From Buchananella sp. 14KM1171 (GTDB taxonomy: Bacteria; Actinomycetota; Actinomycetes; Actinomycetales; Actinomycetaceae): a DNA stretch of 64,000 nucleotides. The notes under the pieces are model-generated. The model saw only the letters and a program-made list of their open reading frames with translations. It was not told the origin of the DNA and ran no database searches. The stretch spans positions 1,426,001 to 1,490,000 of the forward strand of contig NZ_CP159981.1 in assembly GCF_041380365.1 (NCBI RefSeq). Direction: 5' to 3'. This document shows, piece after piece, positions 35,198 through 42,243 of the stretch; position 1 is the stretch's first letter; each line of letters starts with the position of its first letter. Made by a program: the position numbers and the translations under genes.

Positions 35198-38100
35198 ATG
35201 CCTCTTTCCCCTGTCCCATTTCGGCGAGCAGTGGCTGGCCTGGCCGCCGGTGCGCTCGTCGCGGCGGGCCTTGTAACCGCCGGAACAACGGCTAACGCGG
35301 CGGAATCGCCCACCGTCCCCTCCGTCACGGAGGCCAAGGACCTGGTGATGCGCTACGCCGCTCCCGCCGCCAACTGGGAGCGCGAATCCCTGCCGATCGG
35401 AAACGGCGCCGTGGGTGGAAACGTCTTCGGTGGCGTGGAGACCGACAAGGTCCAGATGAACGAGAAGACGCTGTGGTCCGGCGGTCCCGGCTGCCGGGGC
35501 TACAACTACGGCGTCTGGAACAAGTCCGACCGCCCCAACGCCCTCGCCGAGGTCCGTGCGACCATCGACTCCCAGGGCAAGATGGCCCCCAACCAGGTGG
35601 CCCGCAAGCTGGGTCACGAGCGCGTCTGCTACGGCTCCTACACGCAGTTCGGTGAGCTGGTCCTCACCTCCCAGGGCCTGGCCGGTCACACCGAGTACGA
35701 GCGCTCGCTCGACATCCGCAACGGTGTCGCCGCCACCAAGTTCACCGTCAACGGCGTGAAGTACACCCGCGAATACCTGGCCTCCAACGAGGGCAACGTG
35801 GTGGCCATCCGCCTGAGCGCCGACCAGCCCGGCAAGATCACCACCACCGCTAGCTTCTCCAACCTGCCCGCGGGCGGCGCCGTCACCACCGTGCAGGGCG
35901 AGAACATCTTGCGCCTGGCCGGTGCGCTGACCACGGGCAAGGACCCCAACAACATGAAGTATGTTGCGGAGGCCAAGGTCATCGCCGACGGTGGTACCAC
36001 CACCCTGAACGCGAACAACATCGCGGTCAACGGCGCCAACTCCCTCACCATCCTGTGGACCGCCGGCACTGACTACAAGAACGTCTACCCGAACTACCGT
36101 GGTGAGGCCCCCGACGCCCGCGTCCGCGAGACCGTCAACGCCGCCGCCACCACCGGGTGGGACAAGCTGCGCTCCGACCACGTCAAGTCCTTCAGCGACC
36201 TGATGGGCCGCGTGAGCCTGGACCTGCAGGGTGCCGATCGCGCCGCGCTCTACACCGACCGCATGCGCTCCGCCTACCGCGGCAAGACCGCAGAGGACCG
36301 CGCCCTGGAGGAGCTGTACTTCCAGTTCGGCCGCTACCTGCTCATCTCCGCCTCCCGCCCCGGTAGCACCGAGGCGCACAAGCTGCCCGCGAACCTGCAG
36401 GGCATGTGGAACAACTCCAACAACGCCCCCTGGGGTGCGGACTTCCACCCGAACATCAACATCCAGATGAACTACTGGCCGGTCTACATCACCAACCTGG
36501 CTGAGATGGACGAGGCCTACCTGACCTGGATCGACTCCTACCGTGCGCCGGGCCGCCACGCCGCCTCCACCATGTTCGAGGCGCGCGGCTGGATGCTCAG
36601 CAACGAGGTCAACCCCTTCGGTTTCGCCGGCCTGGGTAACTGGGCCACTGCCTTCTGGTTCCCGGAGGCCAACGCCTGGCTGGCCCAGGAGTTCTGGCAG
36701 TCCTGGCTGTTCGAGGGCGACCGCGAGTTCCTGCGCGACCGCGCCTACCCGATCCTGAAGGAGACCAGCGAGTTCTGGCTGGACATGCTGGTGGAGCGCA
36801 ACGGCAAGCTCGTGGCCTCCCCGTCCTACTCCCCGGAGCACGGCCCCTTCACCGCCGGTGTGGCGATGACGCAGCAGCTGGTCACCGAGCTCTTCAAGAG
36901 CACCAAGGCCGCCGCCACCGAGCTGGGCATCAACGACGAGTTCGTCACCAGCCTGGACGCCGCCCTGGCCAAGATCGACCCGGGTATCGCCATCGGTGAC
37001 GAGGGCCAGATCCTGGAGTGGCCGGATGCGGCCATCGACGCTGCCGAGCGCCGCGCCGAGCCGGGCCACCGCCACGTCTCCCACCTGTACGCCCTCTACC
37101 CGGGCAACGAGATCAGCGACGCCCTGACCCCGGACTTCGCTAACGCCGCCCGCGAGACGCTGCGTCAGCGCGGCGACGGCGGCACCGGCTGGTCGATGGC
37201 CTGGAAGATCAACTTCTGGGCCCGCCTGCTGGACGGCGACCACGCCCACACGATGGTCACCAACATCATCTCCAACTCCACCCTGCCGAACCTGTGGGAC
37301 AACCACCCGCCGTTCCAGATCGACGGTAACTTCGGTGGCACCGCCGGTATCGCCGAGATGCTGGTCCAGTCCCACGCCGGCGCGATCGACCTGCTGCCCT
37401 CCCTGCCGTCCGCATGGCCCTCCGGCTCCTTCGACGGCATGGTTGCCCGTGGCGGCCACGAGGTTGGCGTGTCGTGGGAGAACGGTGCCGTGAAGCAGGC
37501 CCGTCTGAAGGCCGGCCGCGACGGCGCTATCAAGGTGCGTTCTGCCGACCTGTCCGGCCCCGTGCGCGTGTACGACGTTGCCGCCGGCGCCGACGTTGCT
37601 ACCACCGCCAGCAGCAACGGCCTTGAGTTCCAGGCCGTCAAGGGCCACCAGTACGTGGTCACCCCGGTGGTCACCATGGGTGTCTCCGGCGCCTCTGGCA
37701 CCTGGAGCGGCCTGGTGACCGCGCCGGTCGAGATCTCCGGTGTCACCGGTTGCGCCACCCTGAGCGTCGAGGCCCCCGAGGGCTGGCAGGTGCAGGCCCC
37801 GCAGTCCGTGCGCGCCGACGGCAACTTCTCCGTCTCCGTGATCGCCCCGGCCATGCCCCAGAACGCGCCCGCCTCGGTGGCGTTGAAGGTGAAGCTGAAG
37901 GGCGAGGGCTGGGAGATGCAGAAGGTGCTCCGCGTGCGCCTGGCCGACCCGATCGCCATCCCGCAGTCGGACATGCGAGTGGTGTCCGTGGACTCTGAAG
38001 AGGTCAACGGTGAGAACGGTCGGGGCTCCAACGCCCTGGACGGCAACATCGCCACCTACTGGCACAGCAAGTGGTCCGGTGGCGAGGACCCGCAGCCGCA

Positions 38101-39703
38101 CAACATCATCTTCGACCTGGGCAAGGTGGAGAAGCTGGACAAGCTGTTCTTCGCCCCGCGCTCCAACGCCTCCAACGGCCGCATCAACGGCTACAAGGTT
38201 GAGGTCTCCCCGACCAACAACAACGACTGGACCCAGATTGCCACCGGCAACTGGCCCAACACCTCGGCCGTGAAGATGGTCCAGGCGCCGGCCAACACCC
38301 AGACCCGCTACGTGCGTCTGACCTCCACCAGCGCCTACAACGCCTCCGGTGGTTCGGCTCGCTACACCTCGCTGTCCGAGTTCACCGCCACTCGCCTCGT
38401 GGACGCCGCCAACGCTCCCACGCTGCCGCCGGTGACCGGTGAGCCGTGCCAGCCGGACCCGTCCGCTTCGGCTTCTGCGTCCGTGTCGGCCTCGGCTTCG
38501 GCTTCGGTGTCGGCTTCGGTGTCGGCTTCGGTGTCGGCTTCGGCCACGCCGGCTCCGTCCACGACTGCGACGGCCACGCCTGCCCCGTCGGTGACGACGA
38601 CCGCCACGCCCGCGCCGTCGGTGTCGACCACCGCGACGCCGGCTCCGTCCACGACTGCGACGGCCACGCCTGCTCCGTCGGTGTCCACCACCGCTACGCC
38701 TGCCCCGTCCACCACGGCCACGGCCACGCCCGCCCCGTCCACCACGGCCACGGCCACGCCCGCCCCGTCCACCACGGCGGACCCGACCGGACCGGTCGTG
38801 ATCAAGCGGGTCCAGGGCTCCTCTCGAGTGGACACCGCCATCGCGGTTGCCCGCGAGAACTTCACCGCGCCCACCACTGTGGTCCTGGCCGACGGCCGCG
38901 ACTTCGTGGACGCGATCGCCGCCGCCCCGGCTGCGGCCGCCCTGGAGGCCCCGCTGCTGCTGACGGTCGGTGGCACCCTGGAGAAGGGCGTCGTGGACCT
39001 GCTGCGCGAGTGGAACGTGAAGGAGGTGGTCGTGGCCGGTGGCTCCAAGTCCGTCTCTGACGCCAAGGTTGCTGCCCTGCAGGCCATGAACATCACCACC
39101 ACGCGCGCCGCTGGAAACAACCGTTTCGCCACGGCCGTTGAGCTGGCCAAGGTGGCGGAGAAGGCCAACGGCCGCATCGCCAAGGTGTTCGTGGCCGACG
39201 GCATCAACTTCCCGGACGCCTCCTCCGCTTCTGCGGTGGCTGGCCGTCACGACGCCGTGGTGGTGCTCACCGACGGTGGCCGGATGCCTGCGGTGACCCG
39301 CACCTTCCTCACCCAGCACCAGACGGCTCCGGTCGTTGCCGTGGGTGGCGCGGCCACCCGCGCGCTGACCAGCCACGGTTACATCGCCGGCTCCACGATG
39401 GAGGTGTTGAGCGGAGCTACCCGTTACGACACCGCCGCGCTCGCCGCGAAGAAGTACGCCGCTGACGCCCGCATCGTCTTCCTGGCGACCGGGTCCGTGG
39501 CTGCCGACGCGCTGGCCGTGGGTGGCGCTGTCGCCCACCGCGACGGTGCGCTGCTGCTCACTGAGCCACTGAAGCTGCCCAAGGCGGCATCAGACGATCT
39601 GAAGTCCCGAGTGGCGGTGCTGGAAGAAGTCCAGATCGTGGGCGGAACCCAGTCCGTCAGCACGGCAGTCGAGCGCGTGTTGCGTCACCTGGTCAAGAGG
39701 TGA
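35198..39703 (+). CDS. Secreted GH95 alpha-L-fucosidase with three CWB2 cell-wall repeats
   Basis: Hydrolyses terminal alpha-L-fucose (typically alpha-1,2 linked) on host glycans. The 1501-aa protein has a signal peptide (AVAGLAAGALVAAGLVTAG, cleavage near ANA-AES). The GH95 region runs to about 800: WERESLPIGNGAVGGNVFGG, MNEKTLWSGGP, NLQGMWNNSNNAPWGADFH, NINIQMNYWP (N419, N421), SPSYSPEHGPF (E547, candidate general acid) and FQIDGNFGGTAGI (D709), matching the Asn/Glu/Asp set of known GH95 enzymes. An NPCBM-like beta domain follows at about 825-920, then an F5/8 type C domain at about 925-1070, a Ser/Ala and Thr/Ala/Pro repeat linker (about 1087-1195), and three CWB2 repeats (about 1200-1501). 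AGGAG precedes the ATG. Assignment rests on motifs I could read; linkage preference is not visible. Confidence 0.92.
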   Translation: MPLSPVPFRRAVAGLAAGALVAAGLVTAGTTANAAESPTVPSVTEAKDLVMRYAAPAANWERESLPIGNGAVGGNVFGGVETDKVQMNEKTLWSGGPGCRGYNYGVWNKSDRPNALAEVRATIDSQGKMAPNQVARKLGHERVCYGSYTQFGELVLTSQGLAGHTEYERSLDIRNGVAATKFTVNGVKYTREYLASNEGNVVAIRLSADQPGKITTTASFSNLPAGGAVTTVQGENILRLAGALTTGKDPNNMKYVAEAKVIADGGTTTLNANNIAVNGANSLTILWTAGTDYKNVYPNYRGEAPDARVRETVNAAATTGWDKLRSDHVKSFSDLMGRVSLDLQGADRAALYTDRMRSAYRGKTAEDRALEELYFQFGRYLLISASRPGSTEAHKLPANLQGMWNNSNNAPWGADFHPNINIQMNYWPVYITNLAEMDEAYLTWIDSYRAPGRHAASTMFEARGWMLSNEVNPFGFAGLGNWATAFWFPEANAWLAQEFWQSWLFEGDREFLRDRAYPILKETSEFWLDMLVERNGKLVASPSYSPEHGPFTAGVAMTQQLVTELFKSTKAAATELGINDEFVTSLDAALAKIDPGIAIGDEGQILEWPDAAIDAAERRAEPGHRHVSHLYALYPGNEISDALTPDFANAARETLRQRGDGGTGWSMAWKINFWARLLDGDHAHTMVTNIISNSTLPNLWDNHPPFQIDGNFGGTAGIAEMLVQSHAGAIDLLPSLPSAWPSGSFDGMVARGGHEVGVSWENGAVKQARLKAGRDGAIKVRSADLSGPVRVYDVAAGADVATTASSNGLEFQAVKGHQYVVTPVVTMGVSGASGTWSGLVTAPVEISGVTGCATLSVEAPEGWQVQAPQSVRADGNFSVSVIAPAMPQNAPASVALKVKLKGEGWEMQKVLRVRLADPIAIPQSDMRVVSVDSEEVNGENGRGSNALDGNIATYWHSKWSGGEDPQPHNIIFDLGKVEKLDKLFFAPRSNASNGRINGYKVEVSPTNNNDWTQIATGNWPNTSAVKMVQAPANTQTRYVRLTSTSAYNASGGSARYTSLSEFTATRLVDAANAPTLPPVTGEPCQPDPSASASASVSASASASVSASVSASVSASATPAPSTTATATPAPSVTTTATPAPSVSTTATPAPSTTATATPAPSVSTTATPAPSTTATATPAPSTTATATPAPSTTADPTGPVVIKRVQGSSRVDTAIAVARENFTAPTTVVLADGRDFVDAIAAAPAAAALEAPLLLTVGGTLEKGVVDLLREWNVKEVVVAGGSKSVSDAKVAALQAMNITTTRAAGNNRFATAVELAKVAEKANGRIAKVFVADGINFPDASSASAVAGRHDAVVVLTDGGRMPAVTRTFLTQHQTAPVVAVGGAATRALTSHGYIAGSTMEVLSGATRYDTAALAAKKYAADARIVFLATGSVAADALAVGGAVAHRDGALLLTEPLKLPKAASDDLKSRVAVLEEVQIVGGTQSVSTAVERVLRHLVKR
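38456..38782 (+). repeat. Coding tandem repeats of the GH95 linker
   Basis: Two repeat types: a Ser-Ala-Ser-Val run built on GCTTCGGTGTCG-like units (38460-38555), then seven or eight copies of a 30-bp unit encoding TPAPSTTATA or TPAPSVSTTA. The linker holds the catalytic domains away from the wall-binding repeats. Such units commonly vary in number between strains. Confidence 0.85.
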
Positions 39704-39746
39704 CACGGAGCTAGCCCCACCAAGACGGTGAGGGTGAGCGAGAGCC

Positions 39747-39776
39747 GGGGCCGGGTGGCAGCAGCCACCCGGCCCC
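39747..39776 (+). terminator. Terminator hairpin after the GH95 gene
   Basis: GGGGCCGGGTGGC (39747-39759) and GCCACCCGGCCCC (39764-39776) form a 13-bp stem with a 4-base loop. In the remaining 307-bp gap to 40010 I see only GGTTTGGATGG / GGTTCGGGCGG-type repeated G-rich bits and the presumed promoter of the nitroreductase gene. Confidence 0.75.
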
Positions 39777-40010
39777 CACTCTTTGCCCAGGTGGGGAATG
39801 GGCAGCGGTGTCTCTGGATGGTGGAAAAGCGCGGGCGCAGGAGCAGGCGCGACGGGGAACGGGTAGGGGAGAGGACGGGGAGAGGGGGCGGTGTCTATTG
39901 CCCGAGCGCGTGGTTTGGATGGTTGGTGGCGTGGTTCGGGCGGATGCGTGGTGTGGTTCGGGCGGTCAAGTAGCTCCCCCCGTCAAGGGGAAATCAGTAC
40001 GCTTTGAAGT

Positions 40011-40745
40011 ATGGAACCAGCTGAGTTCAAATCTTTTGCCGACTCCCGGCGGTCCACGCGTTCCTTCAAACCAGACCCGTTGAGCCCAGAGGTAGTTGAG
40101 CAGATTCTAGACGGGGCTCGTCTGGCGCCCTCTTGGTCTAATACGCGCCCCTACCAGTTGGCCATAGCCACGGGCGCGCAGAAGGAACGGCTAGTGCGTC
40201 TCTACGAGTCAGAGTTTGACCGGACGGTGCCGGTTCAGCGAAAACAGCTGGGCGCAGCAATTAGATTGGCACTGAGCGGAAAACTACCTGACGGGGACTA
40301 CAACCCCTTAATGAAGTATCCACCTGTTCTAAAAGCCCGCTCCAATAGGCTTGGTGCTGCGCTCTACAAACACCTGGGCATTGCGAGGGGAGATAGAGAA
40401 GCGCGTGATGCCCAGGCGCGGGATAACTTCAGTGGGTTTGGGGCGCCACTACTTGGATTTGTGTTTGTCCACAAGGGGCTGATGCCTTTTGCGGCTTTGG
40501 ATGCGGGCCTCATGCTGCAGACGCTATTCCTCACTGCTAAGTCACACGGAGTGGACTCGTGCGCTTTGGGTTCGCTAGCCATTTGGCGCAGGCCCGTGGA
40601 CGCCGAGTTCAATGTCCCCAGCGACTACAAGCTGATCACTGGCTTTGCGCTGGGATATCGCTCTGGTGCCCATGTGAACGACTTCCAAGCCGAGCGCCCG
40701 GCGGTGGAGCTGATCCCTTCGCGTGCAGGCAGTAGCGCGAGCTAA
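40011..40745 (+). CDS. Nitroreductase-family flavoprotein
   Basis: 244 aa. FMN-binding nitroreductase fold: RRSTRSFKPDPLSPEVVEQILDGARLAPSWSNTRPYQLAIAT (about 13-54) holds the Arg/Ser FMN contacts and the PSWSNTRP loop; LDAGLMLQTLFLTAKSHGVDSCALGSLAIWR (about 163-194) is the second FMN helix region; ITGFALGYR is the last strand. Members reduce nitro compounds, quinones or flavin with NAD(P)H; the substrate cannot be told. It is less GC-rich than its neighbours and borders a mobile-element remnant, so it may be a late arrival. The ATG at 40011 has only a weak ribosome site (GAAG). Confidence 0.85.
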   Translation: MEPAEFKSFADSRRSTRSFKPDPLSPEVVEQILDGARLAPSWSNTRPYQLAIATGAQKERLVRLYESEFDRTVPVQRKQLGAAIRLALSGKLPDGDYNPLMKYPPVLKARSNRLGAALYKHLGIARGDREARDAQARDNFSGFGAPLLGFVFVHKGLMPFAALDAGLMLQTLFLTAKSHGVDSCALGSLAIWRRPVDAEFNVPSDYKLITGFALGYRSGAHVNDFQAERPAVELIPSRAGSSAS

Positions 40746-40822
40746 CAAGAGCAGGCGTGATGGTGCTGCTGAGGTGCACGTAGAGCCGGTGCGAGCGTGG
40801 AGTTGCCGACGGTTGGCGAGGA

Positions 40823-41071
40823 TTATTCCCGTGCGGTCGGGCCGCGTGGTGAGTCGACGGGCTTGCGCAAGTCGGTGCGCGCTCCCCGGCCGGGGCGCGC
40901 AGCCTGCCAGGCGTCTACCGTCTCCGGCAGCCACCCGTGGGTGCCACCTCCGTCCCCGATGATGGCGTCGGGAGCGGGGAGGCGGTTGTCCCGCTGGTAG
41001 GTGCGGGCAGTGTGGTGAGAGATGCCCACCCGGACGGCCAAGCCTGCCAGGCTCAGATAGCGGATTGTCAC
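40823..41071 (-). CDS. Excisionase-like helix-turn-helix protein
   Basis: 82 aa from a GTG at 41071 with AGGAGGT five bases upstream. SLAGLAVRVGISHHTARTYQRDNRLPAPDAIIGDGGGTHGWLPETVDAWQAARPGRG is a MerR-like winged helix of the AlpA/Xis type: helix-turn-helix, a wing with the target sequence GTHGWLPETVDAW. In actinobacterial integrative elements such a gene usually precedes an integrase gene; here the nitroreductase lies beyond instead, so the element is a remnant. The start lies 3 bp after the stop of a small hydrophobic ORF. Confidence 0.75.
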   Translation of the reverse strand: MTIRYLSLAGLAVRVGISHHTARTYQRDNRLPAPDAIIGDGGGTHGWLPETVDAWQAARPGRGARTDLRKPVDSPRGPTARE

Positions 41072-41074
41072 GGT

Positions 41075-41230
41075 CTACCTCCTGGATAGAGCGGAATGCA
41101 GGGCGATTGCGCCCGCAGCGGCTGACAGAACACCCAGCGCCACGTCGATGGCCAGCGGCAGGTCGAACGCCATGATGCCGGCTGCGCAGATCGCGATTGC
41201 GGCTGTTGCGGACGGGATTGCATTTTTCAT
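41075..41230 (-). CDS. Small hydrophobic protein (51 aa) of the mobile-element remnant
   Basis: Reads MKNAIPSATAAIAICAAGIM then FDLPLAIDVALGVLSAAAGA and a short basic end. Two hydrophobic segments (about 8-22 and 27-45) suggest a small membrane protein, comparable in size to the spread-type proteins of actinobacterial integrative elements, though I do not recognise a family. Its ATG overlaps the stop of the ORF before it (ATGA), and its stop lies 3 bp before the excisionase-like start. This tight packing is the main support for reality. Confidence 0.5.
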   Translation of the reverse strand: MKNAIPSATAAIAICAAGIMAFDLPLAIDVALGVLSAAAGAIALHSALSRR

Positions 41231-41406
41231 GTGATGTAGGACGCTCGCCATTTGGGTTTCCGAGTGGACTGCCGGAAGGCCTTGCCTGCGGCTACCGCGC
41301 GCTTTTGGTTCCGACGCCCTCGGGCGATCTTAGATCGCGATGATGAAGATACGAGGCCTCGCAGGGGCGTTCCAGCCCCGAGGAGGTAGTCGGGGAGTGC
41401 GTCCGT
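41227..41406 (-). CDS. Small basic ORF with a ribosome site before an ACG codon
   Basis: Fifty-nine codons from ACG at 41406 (TDALPDYLLGAGTPLRGL), rich in Arg and Lys in the second half (RSKIARGRRNQKRAVAAGKA, then RQSTRKPKWRASYIT). AAAGGAGGTGA stands seven bases before the ACG, perfect spacing for a start, but the frame has no ATG, GTG or TTG there. The TGA overlaps the ATG of the next ORF. Either ACG is used, a start codon was lost by mutation, or the frame is the tail of a damaged gene. Confidence 0.35.
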   Translation of the reverse strand, partial: TDALPDYLLGAGTPLRGLVSSSSRSKIARGRRNQKRAVAAGKAFRQSTRKPKWRASYIT

Positions 41407-41803
41407 CCCGTCACCTCCTTTCGAGTAAATAACTAGACCCGTCCAGCTCCCCCGTTACTGAGTTGGGCAGGTGTAGTTGATTTGTGGCTAGTCATATCGA
41501 GGCGGCTGGGTGGCTGATACCCACAGGCTCCATTGCCGGCATCCGAAGGGACGCCGTGGGTAAGCGTATCGTGGGCGATTTTGCCGATGTTCACGCTGAA
41601 TGGTGAACATCGCACGGTTGGGCCAGTTCTAGGGTAGTGAAAGGCCCGACCGGTGCGGTTAGCCGCAAGCGGGATAAGTGTGGCAATTGTCGTTGCTAAC
41701 TACAAGCATGGCTAAACTGTCGTACTGTCCCAGCGGAGAACTCCTCATAACTTCCGCCGCTGGCATCGAGCATTGCTCTCACAAGAACGCGCCGGTCTGC
41801 ATG
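41407..41803. other. Gene-free stretch beside the mobile-element remnant
   Basis: About 400 bp with no gene I can support; short frames on both strands lack ribosome sites. It contains a perfect inverted repeat CGATGTTCAC (41585-41594) / GTGAACATCG (41603-41612) with an 8-base spacer, likely an operator for the small genes at 41406-40823. It borders the decayed end of the CRISPR array. Confidence 0.5.
41585..41612. promoter_or_regulatory. Inverted-repeat operator candidate
   Basis: CGATGTTCAC and GTGAACATCG are perfect 10-bp arms around GCTGAATG. The site lies about 180 bp upstream of the ribosome site of the basic ORF and is the only strong palindrome in this stretch. Confidence 0.5.
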
Positions 41804-41892
41804 GGATCACCTACGTTTGTGCGGGGCGGACTCTCGCCCATTGGTTGGTTGGCGGTGGTACAACGGATCACCCCAGGTCGTGCGGGGTAAGC
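41804..41892 (-). CRISPR. Two decayed CRISPR repeats outside the main array
   Basis: GGATCACCTACGTTTGTGCG at 41804 and GGATCACCCCAGGTCGTGCG at 41865 resemble the array repeat (about 22 of 29 matches for the first including its flanks) and begin exactly 61 bp apart, the repeat-spacer period of the array. They are the remains of the oldest (leader-distal) end. Confidence 0.75.
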
Positions 41893-42230
41893 GTCGCATT
41901 GGCGCGCAACGTGCGGTAAATCCGCTGGTATAGCTCGTCGTCTACGTTATAGGCGTCGATTGCTGGACGCAGCACAGCCTCAGGTAGAGCGGTCTTGCGC
42001 TCGGCCAGAGCACGCAGTGCAATATCCAGCGCCCACTCTGGCTGTCCATGGGACAGATCGCACAGGACCCCCTCGCGGGCCGTGGCATCAAGGTGAGGCC
42101 AGGCTTCCTCGATTACGCCGCGATCGTAGGTGTCGATCGGGCGTAGAAGCTCATTCAGCTCGGCGTCCATGGCCTCATAGTAGGGATCCTGCCCACTTGG
42201 GAAGGCCGGATCTTCTGGCCCGTACAACAT
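41868..42230 (-). CDS. Unrecognised 120-aa acidic protein inside the decayed end of the array
   Basis: MLYGPEDPAFPSGQDPYYEA then an acidic helical protein (DAELNELLRPIDTYDRGVIEEAWPHL, WALDIALRALAERKTALPEA, DELYQRIYRTL). No family is recognised; size and charge would fit a small immunity- or antitoxin-like protein, but that is only an impression. The ATG at 42230 has no clear ribosome site. The last codons (LTPHDLG and TGA) are encoded by a decayed CRISPR repeat at 41865, and another decayed repeat lies 14 bp upstream of the start at 42244. The composition looks like real coding sequence rather than spacer DNA. Confidence 0.6.
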   Translation of the reverse strand: MLYGPEDPAFPSGQDPYYEAMDAELNELLRPIDTYDRGVIEEAWPHLDATAREGVLCDLSHGQPEWALDIALRALAERKTALPEAVLRPAIDAYNVDDELYQRIYRTLRANATLTPHDLG

Positions 42231-42243
42231 CCACAGGTCAGAC

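Noticed and set aside
35162-39538. 1458-codon minus-strand frame opposite the GH95 gene, and 702 codons opposite the GH20 gene (33018-35126)
   Set aside because: Typical high-GC antisense frames; His/Arg/Gly-rich translation without domains, while the plus strand encodes well-formed enzymes.
41678-41890. 70-codon plus-strand ORF beside the decayed repeats
   Set aside because: No ribosome site, no recognisable domain, and it runs through both decayed repeats.
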